DNA of 64,000 bases from Turnera subulata (Eukaryota; Streptophyta; Magnoliopsida; Malpighiales; Passifloraceae). A program made the position numbers and the translations under genes. A model generated the notes under the pieces. That model was not told where the DNA came from and searched no databases. It saw only the letters and a program-made list of their open reading frames with translations. Of this stretch, positions 49,097 to 60,000 are shown in pieces (the stretch's first letter is position 1; the number at the start of each line of letters is the position of its first letter). Location of the stretch: positions 1 to 64,000 of the forward strand of contig JAKUCV010002086.1 in assembly GCA_028386065.3 (NCBI GenBank). The letters are read 5' to 3'.

Positions 49097-50850
49097 ATGG
49101 CTTCTTTAAGTAATTATGCAGGACTCTTCGAAGGACAATCAACCACTCGTCCACCGCTCTTTGACGGCACCAACTACAGCTGCTGGAAAGAGAGGATGAG
49201 AATCTTCCTCCAAGCCCACAACTATGCTTTTTGACGAATCATGAAGATCGGAGAGAAAATTCCGACAAAGAAAGTTGGTGAAACCATAGTGACAAAGACG
49301 GAGGAGGAATATGACGCTGCAGACATTACGATGGTTGAAAACAACGCCAAATCAATCAACATGCTCTATTGTGCAGTCAACCTCGATGATTATCGGAAAA
49401 TCTCTTGCTGCACAACCGCAAAAGAAATGTGGGATAAGTTGGAGGTCACCTACGAAGGAACCGATCAAGTTCGAGAGGCCAAAATCGACTCCCTCACTGC
49501 AGATTATGAACTCTTTCGAATGAAGGAGAACGAGAGAATAGAGGAGATGTTCGAACGATTTTCTAAAATCGTAAACAACCTTCATGCTCTCAAGAAGGTC
49601 TACTCCGACAAGGACTTGTTCAGAAAAGTCCTCAGATGCCTCACTCCTGAATGGCGTTCTAAAGTCTACGCAATCTATGAAAACATCGGGACATCGAACA
49701 CATCCATTGACAGTCTTAGAGGTAATCTTCTAACCTATGAAACTACTATTCTTAAACCCTCTTTGCAGGAACCAAAGAAGAAGAACATAGCTCTCAAAGC
49801 TTCCACCTCCAAGACCCAAGAGCTCACTGAATTGGACTCTAGCGATGACGATCAAGAACTCGGACTTGTCACCCGTAAAATACACAAATTCATGAAGAAA
49901 GAATTTGAAAGGAAAGGAAGGAAGACGTCCGGTCCACCCAAGTGCTATGGATGTGGAGAGGTTGGGCACATCAAGCCTAAGTGCCCCAAGGCAAAGGAGG
50001 GAAAAGAAAAGAAGCCCTACAAGAAGCAAAGGGCATACATCTCTTGGGAGGCGATTCCGGCAATGAATCATCCGATAGCGATGAAGAAGAAACGGCCAAT
50101 CTATGTCTCATGGCACGAGAGGAAGAACCGGAAGAGGTAAGTACTTCTCACTCAAGCGAAGGTTATACTTTTGAAGAATTGCAAGATGCATTTAATGAGC
50201 TTTATGATAAATACATTTCGGCATCTAGAACTAATAAGGGCTTAAAGAAACAACTTGCAACTCTAGAAAATGATATGGAGAAAGTGTCAAGTGAAAATGA
50301 AAAGCTTAAAGAGGAAAATAAGTTTTACGGAAAGAGGAGTGCTTTTAAACCGGAAAGTCCAATTAAGGAATGCTCATCATGTAAGTCATTAAAGGAACAA
50401 GTTGAAGAACTTGAAATAAAAACTAGGGAGTGTTCATCATGTGAGACATTAAAAGAACAAGTTAATGAACTTGAAACAACACTAAAGAAATTTAACACCC
50501 CTCAAAAGAACTTGAATTCTCTCTTAGGTAATTTGTAATCAACTAAACATGGAGTAGGTTTCAAGAATGAACCTAGGAAGAAGAAAGTTGAAACAAAACC
50601 TAGGAAACCTATGTTTCAACCTAAGGAAAACAAGGGTAGTAAAATGCACAAACATAGGCAATATAGTAACTATTATCAACCTAGAAGGATGCACAATCTA
50701 AATGTTATTTGTCATTATTGCAATAGAATAGGACATATTGCTCCCGTTTGCTTCACAAGGCATAGCCATTGGGCACAAGATGAAGCTCATTACCATTATG
50801 TCTCTAACACTCAAAGACCCAAGAAGATTTGGGTACCAAAAACCCATTGA
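49097..50850 (+). pseudogene. Sirevirus-2 Gag
   Basis: From ATG 49097 (MASLSNYAGLFEGQ) the frame holds the copia Gag core (FDGTNYSCWKERM, then AKEMWDKLEVTYEG, then LRCLTPEW), a CX2CX4HX4C knuckle CYGCGEVGHIKPKC at about 49949-49990, a long coiled coil of repeated CSSC-K-LKEQVEELE units (50140-50530), and a second knuckle CHYCNRIGHIAPVC near 50710-50750. A long Gag with a coiled coil is typical of Sireviruses. An in-frame TGA lies at 49232, a one-base frameshift near 50050, and a TAA at 50536. Confidence 0.88.
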
Positions 50851-50862
50851 TTTGTTTTGTAG

Positions 50863-50985
50863 GTATGCTTGAAGGCATCAAGTGTACTTTGGTACCTTGA
50901 TAGCGGATGCTCCAAGCACATGATCAACGAAGCATCCAAGTTCTTGATTGATTCTTGTAGAAATGCAAGGATAAGTGGTAATGTT
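50863..50985 (+). pseudogene. Sirevirus-2 protease start, truncated
   Basis: WYLDSGCSKHM, the copia aspartic protease motif, and about 20 further residues remain in the Gag frame. Sequence similarity to pol ends there. Confidence 0.75.
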
Positions 50986-51362
50986 GAAAATAATCATCCT
51001 TTGGTTCAAATCGTTCTATTCTTTCTAGTATACTTTTAATAGTGCTCTTAATGCTTATTTAATTAATTTATGCACAATACATATCATTCTTGGGTAATGG
51101 TAGAAGAATCTTGAGCATACTATTTTTGCCCTGGTTGAAAAAGAGCTTAGAAGTAAATTAATTTTGCATGAAGTAAATTTTTTGGTAGCAGGTTTATATC
51201 CAAATGTTAAAATCCACGAGCACAAGATGGGTTCTTTTTCACATCAAGCATAGCATGTAGAGCATAATAGATCAAGTTGAAACACACTAACTTATCGTTG
51301 AACATTCATAAAAAGATGACACAATTGCTTAAAGCATAAATATTTTTTTATTATTTTTTGTT
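50986..51362. other. Unassigned segment between protease and the antisense ORFs
   Basis: AT-rich sequence without a clear frame. It contains an AATAAA-like string on the minus strand just beyond the stop codon of the antisense ORF (near 51345). Confidence 0.4.
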
Positions 51363-52046
51363 TTAACGATTGGGTACAGCAGTGACTGAGAAACTCTTAG
51401 GGACATTAGCAATATTGACCCTAATACTATCATTCCAAGAGAACCACATTCCGCCCGAATTGTTCTGACCATGAAGTTCGAACCGGTTTGCTGGAGGAAA
51501 ACGAAGCGGGATGACACCATGATTATCTCCAGGCTGCCATAAGGTCTTTGTGAGCAGAACCATGCTGGGATTGTACTGGTTCTTCAGATCTCTTAAAGTT
51601 CGTGTGAAATCTTGGGAGCGCCTAGTGATTCCTCTGCAGTTCCAAACCAGAAGGCGAGCTTTTGGCCAAGTGGGTGGTAAGCCAGTTGTCCGAGGAACGC
51701 TCTGAGCAGTCATTGAAATTTGGTAATAGCTGCCCTCATTCAGAGTCTGGCAAGAAGGCTCCAGCCTGAACTCCTGAAGTCTGTCAGAGATGAAGAACAA
51801 GAAGGAATTGGTCGAGCCGTAGAAGGAAGCTCGCAGGGCACTTTGATGCTCCAGGAAGATTGTCTCCTCCATGGGTGTGACAAAGAACCGGGACGAGTAG
51901 AGCTCGTCAACGAAGACCAAACGAGGCATCCTCCCAAGCTCGTTTGGCAGTTCCTCTTGTTGCTCATTTATCAGGCTATAGATTAACCGATTCCTCCTTC
52001 CTAAGGAGGCTCCCTCAACAAAGAAGACAGATGATGGAGCAGGCAT
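51363..52046 (-). CDS. Antisense ORF family, copy B (intact, 227 aa)
   Basis: An intact minus-strand frame. Residues 1-112 match no family I know: FFVEGASLGRRNRL, LVFVDELYSSRFFV, FISDRLQEFRLEPSC. Residues 113-222 resemble the first half of a LINE ORF2 endonuclease: RLLVWNCRG (131-139), FTRTLRDLKNQYNPSMVLLT (147-166) and GGMWFSWND (198-206). The catalytic Glu position is Lys167 here but Glu in copy A, and the DXN and SDH parts of the enzyme are absent, so endonuclease activity is unlikely. Copy A (45295 / 60324) is about 70 percent identical along its whole length, with matching start and stop. A TATA-like ACTATAAAAGGC lies at 52135-52146, about 90 bases before the ATG, and AATAAA shortly after the stop. 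Expression is unknown. Confidence 0.6.
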   Translation of the reverse strand: MPAPSSVFFVEGASLGRRNRLIYSLINEQQEELPNELGRMPRLVFVDELYSSRFFVTPMEETIFLEHQSALRASFYGSTNSFLFFISDRLQEFRLEPSCQTLNEGSYYQISMTAQSVPRTTGLPPTWPKARLLVWNCRGITRRSQDFTRTLRDLKNQYNPSMVLLTKTLWQPGDNHGVIPLRFPPANRFELHGQNNSGGMWFSWNDSIRVNIANVPKSFSVTAVPNR

Positions 52047-52134
52047 TTTTGTCTTAATGCGGTTTGTGTATCTCTCTTTCTCTGAATCGTATTTTTCTTA
52101 AAAAGCTTTTGATTATTTACTAACCATTGCTTTG

Positions 52135-52146
52135 CCTTTTATAGTA
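52135..52146 (-). promoter_or_regulatory. TATA-like box before antisense copy B
   Basis: The minus strand reads ACTATAAAAGGC about 90 bases before the ATG at 52046. A plausible TATA box, no more. Confidence 0.35.
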
Positions 52147-52721
52147 ATACGATTACCTATTTTTCAAAATCTAGACCCTACCTATTTTTCGATAAACGGT
52201 AAAGCAAACCTCTCTCTTCACAAAACTACAAATTGTATACGCTCCTCAAGGCTCCTCTTTTTTGAAAATCTTTACCACTGTCTACATTATTACTCTTGTC
52301 ATGTTGCATGTTTTCGGGCAACAAACACTTGTGTTTTCTAGCTCACTTCTCACATGCATTACTTTTTCACTCTGGCTATCTTGGCTCTTCAATAAAGGGA
52401 TACGAATCCCAAAAGTCGCTTTTTTGCTCATGTGGGGTTTATGAACAAGTGGTTGCTAATTATTGTTATTAATTCGCCGTGCATTATGACGTCATTTTTT
52501 GGCTTACACAAATAACGAACATCGTTTTATTAAGGAATATTTGATTTCTATTACTACAAGAAATTCGTGATTTCACCATTTATATTCTTTTTGGTTACTA
52601 ATAACAGGCTTGATTTTATTGGATCTTATATCATTCCCACCATTTATATTTAAAAACAAGCTTGATTAAGAAAAAGGAATGACTTATTTATTTATTCATA
52701 AAATATTACAATAGAAGCAAT

Positions 52722-53105
52722 CTATGAAGTCACTTGCTTCTCCAGTTCCTTTACATGTTTGCGGACATTCTCAACCTGGGAGGAAAGTCCCATACAGGCC
52801 ATCTCGATCTGCATCACAGCAGAGCTGATCTTCTTCAGGGCTAAGTTTAGATGCCCAAGTGTCTGTAATGGTGTACTACTGTGAGCTATCCCTTTGCCTT
52901 TCGGATCATCAGTTTCTTCAGTAACCGGCTTCTTTTGACGCTTGCGAGATAGGGCCGTGTCTTCCAAATGACCAGGGACATTCCTCCGCTTGCAACATTT
53001 CTTCGGTTTTTCCTCAACATCGGAACCACCAAAGAGAGGTGCACCAAAAGTATAACTTAACTCCTCCGAATCAAAGGTAGTTCTAGTCCTTAGTGGTGAG
53101 TCCAT
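52722..53105 (-). CDS. Second antisense ORF in Sirevirus-2 (127 aa, coiled coil)
   Basis: ATG at 53105 is chosen because a TATA-like GCTTATAAATACC lies about 40 bases upstream. The frame can be extended to an ATG at 53234, but that runs through the TATA-like site. The protein starts MDSPLRTRTTFDSEELSYTF, has a basic, nuclear-signal-like middle (KPKKCCKRRN, SRKRQKKP) and a C-terminal coiled coil (VENVRKHVKELEKQV). AATAAATAAATAA follows the stop by about 30-40 bases on the minus strand. I recognise no family. The compact TATA-ORF-polyA layout suggests a real transcription unit, captured or element-borne. Confidence 0.45.
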   Translation of the reverse strand: MDSPLRTRTTFDSEELSYTFGAPLFGGSDVEEKPKKCCKRRNVPGHLEDTALSRKRQKKPVTEETDDPKGKGIAHSSTPLQTLGHLNLALKKISSAVMQIEMACMGLSSQVENVRKHVKELEKQVTS

Positions 53106-53142
53106 GGTTTGAGATATGCTTTGCCAAAGCATGAGGTTGGTA

Positions 53143-53155
53143 TTTATAAGCAAAC
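53143..53155 (-). promoter_or_regulatory. TATA-like box before the 127-aa antisense ORF
   Basis: The minus strand reads GCTTATAAATACC about 40 bases upstream of the ATG at 53105. Confidence 0.35.
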
Positions 53156-53405
53156 ATGATAACGGTAAGGGCATGTACAAGATTTCATGTTGAAAGAACG
53201 TGGAATTCTCGAGAGGATTGCTGATGTAAGCCATGACGAAATTACTAAAATTGTAAAGAAAGAATCACTCTACATTGTTCTAATTTGTATTTTTATTGTA
53301 TTATCTTTTACTGACTTGAGCGTCGGAGTGTCTTCTAAGTTGTTTTTGCCGGTACCCCTCATTTAGGCAAAAATATAAGGGGAACAAGACTTGCCAAGTA
53401 AGCTC

Positions 53406-53602
53406 ATATCGATGTTTAGAAACCAAAAATCGATGTTTATTGAAATTCAGCTTGCGTTAAATCGGACCAGAGGCTGAAAACATCGATGTTTAGAGCTAAA
53501 CATCGATGTTTAGAGCTAAACATCGATGTTCAGTGTAGTGCATGCTCAAGACTTTGACAGAATGCATACAACATTGATGTTCTGTATCAAAACATTGATG
53601 TT
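53406..53602 (+). repeat. AACATCGATGTT array before the PPT of Sirevirus-2
   Basis: Exact copies start at 53479, 53499 and 53519 (20-bp spacing with TAGAGCTA spacers), and AACATTGATGTT variants at 53570 and 53591. Two half-sites (ATCGATGTTT) lie at 53408-53440. The same palindrome is in both LTRs. Confidence 0.85.
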
Positions 53603-53689
53603 CAGGAAGTACCGACTCTTTTGCTATTTTTTTATTATGTCTCTTCAATTTAATCTTTAGTTTGCCATTGTTATTCTTTTTGCTAATGC

Positions 53690-53840
53690 CAAAAGGAGGA
53701 AGATTAAATAAGAGTATATGTACATGCATCAAGTTAGGGGGAATCACGTTTTGACAAACGTAGGGGGAATTAACCTCAATTTGAATCCATACACTTGACA
53801 TATACTCATCTTGGTTTGTCATTATCAAAAAGGGAGAAAT
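53690..53840 (+). promoter_or_regulatory. Polypurine tracts of Sirevirus-2
   Basis: CCAAAAGGAGGAAGATTAAA (53690), AGTTAGGGGGAATC (53735), GTAGGGGGAATTAA (53760) and the LTR-adjacent CAAAAAGGGAGAAAT (53826-53840). Several PPT-like tracts in a row are typical of Sireviruses. Confidence 0.75.
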
Positions 53841-55084
53841 TGTTAGAAATAGTGTTTTGCTAATGCCTCCTTGTCTCATACAAGTTTTGATATTGACAAA
53901 CCGAACATTGAATCAAAATGACGACAAACCCGAGGCAAAAAGAAAACACTCCCGAAGCAAAAAGAAATGACTCAAAGAGAAGAAATGTAAAGTGAAGAAG
54001 AGCACAAGAATTGAAGCACAAGAAGATTTAGGAACCTAATTGTAAAAGATTAACACTCAAATTCTTCTAAGATGTTAGCTCAAACATAATCAATTTTTTT
54101 CTCATGCATAGCATTCTTTTTATCAATCATAAAAATAGTTTTTGAGCACTAAACATCGATGTTGTGTTTCTAAACATCGATGTTCCTGCCTTCTAAAAGG
54201 TTTATCAAAAGCGACAGTAGCTCAAAACATCGATGTTGGCATCCCAAACATCGATGTTCTCCTGACCAATTGCATTTCAAGATGTTTTGCAGAAACACTG
54301 TTCAAACATCGATGTTCAAGTGACCGTTGGACGAAAACATCGATGTTTAAGTTTAGAACATCGATGGTTTAGTGACCGTTGGCCCAATAATTCATATTTA
54401 CTGGCCAAACATCGATGTGCTAGTGCTAACATTGATGTTGTGCCGTTTTAAGCAGAAACCTTTTGCATCTTTCTATGTTGTTTTGTCTAAAGGCGTTTTG
54501 GAATGATTCCCCAACGGTCATATAAGTTTTTAGACATAAAAATAGAGCATTTACACCACTGTTTATCAACAATCAACTCTCCATACATTTATCATTCATT
54601 GATACACATTCATTCAAGTTTTTATGAGCTAAGATCCTTAAGATTTGAGAGATTTGCCTTATAGTGCTTATCTTGTTACTCAACATCCACTCTTTGAGAG
54701 AGTTTCTATTTTGAGTGTTATGAGTGTTGTTATACACTTGAAGGGAGGTTTGTTCCCTTGTTGTGATTCATAGGAAGAGGGTTTTCTTTCTGTGTGAGAA
54801 GTCTTGAAGTAAGGTATCTTCAAGCAGGAGTGTTGAGGTTCATGTGACTTGAACTCTCAGGTTGTAAACGGTTTGTTAGGCACCCGAAAGCTTAACGTAG
54901 ATAGTGAAATCTTTGAGAGAGTCTCTCGGAGGACTGGATTAGCCACACAAGTTGTGTGTGTGAACCAGTATAAAATTCGGTGTGTCCCTCATTCTTTCAA
55001 TTCCGCAATTATTCCCTGCAAGTTTTTGATTTGTCCATAAAACGCTATTCACCCCTCCTCTAGCGTAGGGCACCTGTTCTAACA
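53841..55084 (+). repeat. 3' LTR of Sirevirus-2
   Basis: 1244 bp with palindromes starting at 54152, 54173, 54226, 54247, 54305 and 54336 and variants at 54357, 54408 and 54428. Short GTGACCGTTGG repeats lie between some of them. Confidence 0.92.
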
Positions 55085-55645
55085 GAGGGTTTGAGAGACA
55101 TGAGTATGAAAAAGAGAAAGAAAAACAAAATAAAAATGTGAAGTGGGGGTATCGGGTTGAGAGAGCAGCTGCAGGAGAGAGGGAAAAGAAAGAAAGAATG
55201 AGGAGAAAACCTCTTTTTTTTTGTTAAACGTGGCTATAACCCTAGGGTTGCAACAAAATCTAAAACGGTGCCACTTTGTTTAACACGTCATTTTGCCCAT
55301 TTGCTTCTCCCTATTCAAAAGCAAAGTCAAAACACATGCTACTTTGTGTTTTATATTAAGAGTTCCCAAAAATACGTCGTTTTGGCTAAAACACACCCAT
55401 CACATGTGTTTAATATATAAAATGATTTTATTATTATTATTTTTCTTTATTTCACAAGAAAGAATCCACTTAGCAATTAACGCCAACATAAAATGCCAAA
55501 TTTCTTAGAAATCACACGATAAAAATTAGGAAACATAAATTGCCATACCCAATAATCTCCCGAATAATTTTTATAAGGGTAAAGTTGAAAAAAAATTGTT
55601 TAGAAATTTTTGTAATTGAAATTAAATAAAAATTGGGGCATTACA

Positions 55646-57097
55646 GTTCTACCCTACTTACGAAAAATTTCGTCCTCGAAATTTCCATGCGTGTCAAGCA
55701 AACATGTGCTTAACGGACACCATCGGGTGTCATCCGGTATCAAAGTACCGTTGGCCGAAACTTTCAAGTAGAACCATCAAACAAGTATCTCTTCCGAGCA
55801 AGAACTCCCCAAACCAAGTCGATCATCGACTTTAGTCAAACATGATTCATAGAGCAAAAGATCAATGCACTAACCCAAGAGTCTTACCCAGTCGTCATCA
55901 ACATCATTAATACTAGAATCCATAAACCATTTCATTTACCATCACTCAACCAAATATACCCATTCTTTTAATCCACTAAGCATATCTTCAAATAACAGGA
56001 CTCAAAATTGTTATCTAAGTAACAAGATCATCACTCCCATTGTGAATACGTCAAGACCAAAAATCCATAATCTATTTCATGTTATGAACCTCAAAGTATT
56101 ACCTTTCTCACACACCAATTCAGCCAAAATCGTATATATCCTGGATGATACCTTAGGCACTAGAACCCGATCAATACCGAAAGTATCACAGTTATAATAC
56201 TATACCTTGGATTCCTCAAGACCCAAACATCCTTGCATAACTCATACTTATAAATCTATCGCACAAGCCACACTTAACACGAACACCAAAGTTTCTTTGG
56301 CAAAGAACTTAAAAACATCACTGTATCTCTCATCAAATGATTAGCTAATTAGCAATTGAATCATAATTCCCGAGAACACCTCAAAAACTCAAACCTCAAT
56401 ATGAACATATTATCGACATCCTCATCCAGCACATGAACTATAGCCTCAACAACATATGCAGGATCAAAACCTTTTCATCACAGACACCATCAATACCTCA
56501 AATCTCAACCAAGTTAAATACCTCAAGTATCATTGAAAGACATTTCCCCAAATATGCCATTAGATCAACCTCAATCAATTCAAGAAGTTATCTTCTTGAA
56601 CTCCGAACAGGATTAAAACCAAATTGTAATTCACGAATAAATTCAAATCCTCGAGCTCAGATAATCAGACCACAATTAACATGTTCACCAAGTTTACAAG
56701 AATCATATCCACAAGTATCACATCAAATCGTCTCTTGATAGAAGTAACATTCAAAAATAAATCGATAGTTCTTACTTGCATTGGCCAGTTACACACAGAA
56801 AAGAAACACAAATAAAGAGTCAAGAGTCTGCACCGACTTTGGCAAAGCAGTGGATATTCCACAAAATAAACTTTACTACAGCCTAAGCTGTAAAGGCAAA
56901 CATGTCATTTCAGCGACAATACCGGGTCGCTCCGACCCTCAGCAGGTGTATGTCCTCTACCGGATCCATAGCAAGACTCACTATATAAATGCATATGACA
57001 AATGCAACGAACGACTCAAGAAGGAACAAACATATACACGGAAGATCACAAAACATATCAGAACATCCCCAAAGATCTAGCCTGCTCCGCTACCAAA
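55646..57097 (-). other. Internal region of LARD-2, non-coding
   Basis: 1452 bp, colinear with the LARD-1 internal region. PBS complement GCTCCGCTACCA at 57084-57095. No retroviral coding motif; the short frames here have no family features. Confidence 0.82.
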
Positions 57098-60000
57098 TGA
57101 AACGCTCGTATCTTAAATTATCCAATTTAGTTAATTAAAACATGTGAAAAGGCTAAATTGCCCTTTTTACCCGGTATACGATACAAACAACATGATCAAT
57201 GACAAATTATACAATAAATTAAATAACAACGAATATACAGCGGAAGACAATACATATAATAACATGTATGCAGTGAACTCTATGGATCTGACCCGAGGAG
57301 AGGATAACACTGCCACCACCTGATATGCACTCCTGATCATCGATCAGTTAACCTGTGTAAAAACTGTGAGGGGGTGAGACCAACCACTACCTCACCGCAA
57401 GCAAATAAACCAGAGTATCAAATTACAAATCAACTACAAATACACCGGCATCCGGCAATAGCAATCACAGTGCATGCACAAATCATAGTGCGCAGAACAA
57501 GGTCAACGTCAGACCTTAATTCCACACTTAACTCAAATCATCTTATTGAAGTGATAGTTTATCATTTATTAACTTTGAATATTTTATTAGGGCCCTCTAT
57601 TGTGTGTGTCGGGCGCGGTAGCGACTGGCCAGCTCCCCAAGGCATAAGCCCAAATATAAACATATATGTATACATATATCAACACATAGGAATGGGTAGG
57701 TTCCGACAAAGAAAACCACTAACAATCAAGTGGCCGAAAGCTCTAGGAGGGGTGCTCTTCTCAAAGGAATATACAATCCAAAAATCTTGGGGCGCACCCG
57801 TTAGTCCCCAAGTCGCCGGCTCTGTGAGGGGTGCTCTCACCAAAGAAAATAGATAATAACAAATAACCAAGGGGTACACCCGACAAATCCCCAAGGCGCC
57901 AGCTCTGTGAGGGGTACTCTCACTAATATACTAATCAAGGGGCGTACCCATCAATCTCCTCGTCGCCAACTCTGTGAGTATACCTCACTATAATAATAGG
58001 ACCCGAGGGGTACCCTCTCTCCCACTCGGTGCTACCGGTCAATAGCCCCACAGTAGAAATTATTTATCTTTTAATTTACCGGCTCAGTAAGTTGTAGTGT
58101 ATTAAGGATAGAGTAGTTGTAGGCTCTTTTCTAACAGTACATCTCATGTACTCAAAACATGATGACAAGCATCATAGATACCATATCATAGCACAACCAT
58201 CATGTGATTACCAAGAACATAAAAAGGCAATCAAACAGCCAACAGTCGTATAACAGGTGATACACAACCAAGCCAACAACAGGCAGCAACACAAATAGCA
58301 GCACATAAACACGTAGGTCATAACATGGCAAACATCTCAACACTTCAGTGCACATAATTATACGGTTACCTCATTATTAACCAAGAACGTTAACCCGAGT
58401 ACCGTGGGCAGTAACGACATACCAAGGTTTATAAGTCCTCACCTGAGCTATATTAGAAACATCTTGAATAATAAGCATCTCCTACCCCGACACGATATCG
58501 TTCCTATATTTATCGCAAGATGGGATCACATATAATGTATACAATTATAATGTGAAATGCATGCATGCTGACCATGTGTCTAAGAATTCCTCTCAACACG
58601 TTATAAAATTCCCCTTTGAAAGCTTGGATCTGAAGCCCAAATTCTTAGAAAATTGAAGACCATTTAGAAACCAATAAATCATGTTCAAAGAATCACCAAG
58701 TGTACAAGTCATGGTCTCAAGTCAAAACTACATATAACGTTAACCAAATAGCCTTGTTTAACAACCCCTCTTTTTATGAAACCTACAAGAATCAGGTACA
58801 TAAAAGCCTAGGTGTAGAAACCAAGTTTTAAGGCACAAGCCTCAATCCACCGCAAACCCATTTGACAAAAATGAGTCTTTTGATTTGTTACCCTCGCGTT
58901 GAAACAAATTAGACAAATTGAAGAGTGTCATTTTCCATATACAATACTGTTTGGTAAAGTAATAGTTTGGAGAGTAAAGATATTGGTACAAATTATATTA
59001 ACCCATGTGAAATGCACTAATTTACTTGGTGTAAGTCCTCTCTTATTTCTAATATAAGAATCACCATCAACTAACTTAGTGTTGCATTAGGTATTCAATA
59101 ACTCTAAATCGGCCTTGGAAGGCAAAAACCACGTGTTATGCTGAACATATAGACATGCATTTAAACACTTATTCCATTAGTTAACTAACCTATGCCCTCA
59201 AGTTACGAAATTTGCAGCATATGACATTTTCAAAATGGCTATTCTACACTTACAGCCTGACCTCAAAACCAAAAACATAGTTGCGTTAGTTGAGAGATTG
59301 ATTCATGAACAGGTAGAAAACAATTGGCAAACAAATTCCAAATCAAGATTTATGCTTAAAAGAAGTCGATTACCATAGAACCCGAATAATCAAATGCCCA
59401 GAAACAAAAGACCATGAATGATTAATAAATAAAGGACTACTCAGCTCAACGTTACATAAAACAATAATGCTTGGGTCATTACCCGTTAGAATTGTTCTGC
59501 CTGAGTCCAAGAACTCGCCAACTCGCCAGAGTTTTGAACATGGTTATATAAGATACCACTTCCGGCCAGACCTGAGACCGCAACCAGACCAACCCACTCT
59601 TGTCGCCAACAATTCACAACCCGATTACCACTCCAGCTCGCCCATAGTCGAACAACACAGAATCAGTTCAGAGTCGCCATCAGCACAAACAAGCAACCAC
59701 CCGTTTAGAATCAAACCCATAAAAGACGAGAAAGCAAGGGAAGGTAGGAGAGGAGGGTTTAAGAGACATGAGTATGAAAAAGAGAAAGAAAAACAAAATA
59801 AAAATGTGAAGTGGGGGTATCGGGTTGAGAGAGCAGCTGCAGGAGAGAGGGAAAAGAAAGAAAGATTGAGGAGAAAACCTCTTTTTTTTTTTTTGTTAAA
59901 CGTGGCTATAACCCTAGGGTTGCAACAAAATCTAAAACGGTGCCACTTTGTTTAACACGTCATTTTGCCCATTTGCTTCTCCCTATTCAAAAGCAAAATC

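Larger units (their letters stand above)
48130..55084 (+). mobile_element. Sirevirus-2: pol-less Sirevirus derivative
   Basis: LTRs at 48130-49041 (912 bp) and 53841-55084 (1244 bp) have the perfect 8-bp inverted termini TGTTAGAA and TTCTAACA and are flanked by the perfect duplication GAGGG (48125-48129, 55085-55089). A PBS, TGGTAGCAGAGC, is at 49044-49055, and a PPT CAAAAAGGGAGAAAT at 53826-53840. The left LTR has lost about 330 bp present in the right one. Gag and a piece of protease remain; integrase, RT and RNase H are absent. In their place are two minus-strand ORFs. The palindrome AACATCGATGTT recurs in both LTRs and before the PPT. Confidence 0.92.
45518..55645 (-). repeat. 3' LTR of LARD-2, split by Sirevirus-2
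   Basis: 45518-48129 and 55090-55645 together match 57098-60318. The GC-rich tandem units lie at about 46160-46440 and the polypyrimidine leader-like part, read on the minus strand, at 55090-55250. Confidence 0.88.

Noticed and set aside
53105..53234. N-terminal extension of the 127-aa antisense ORF
   Set aside because: It would place a good TATA-like site inside the coding region, and its residues look like translated leader; the shorter start is preferred but not proven.
48440..54439. CRISPR-like array or minisatellite of AACATCGATGTT
   Set aside because: The spacers are not of uniform size, the repeats are 12 bp only, and the setting is a plant retrotransposon. Peptides with repeated KHRCS or NIDV units are translations of the palindrome.
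56433..56738. 101-residue frame in the LARD-2 internal region
   Set aside because: No motif, AC-rich composition, and it is not kept in the LARD-1 internal region.
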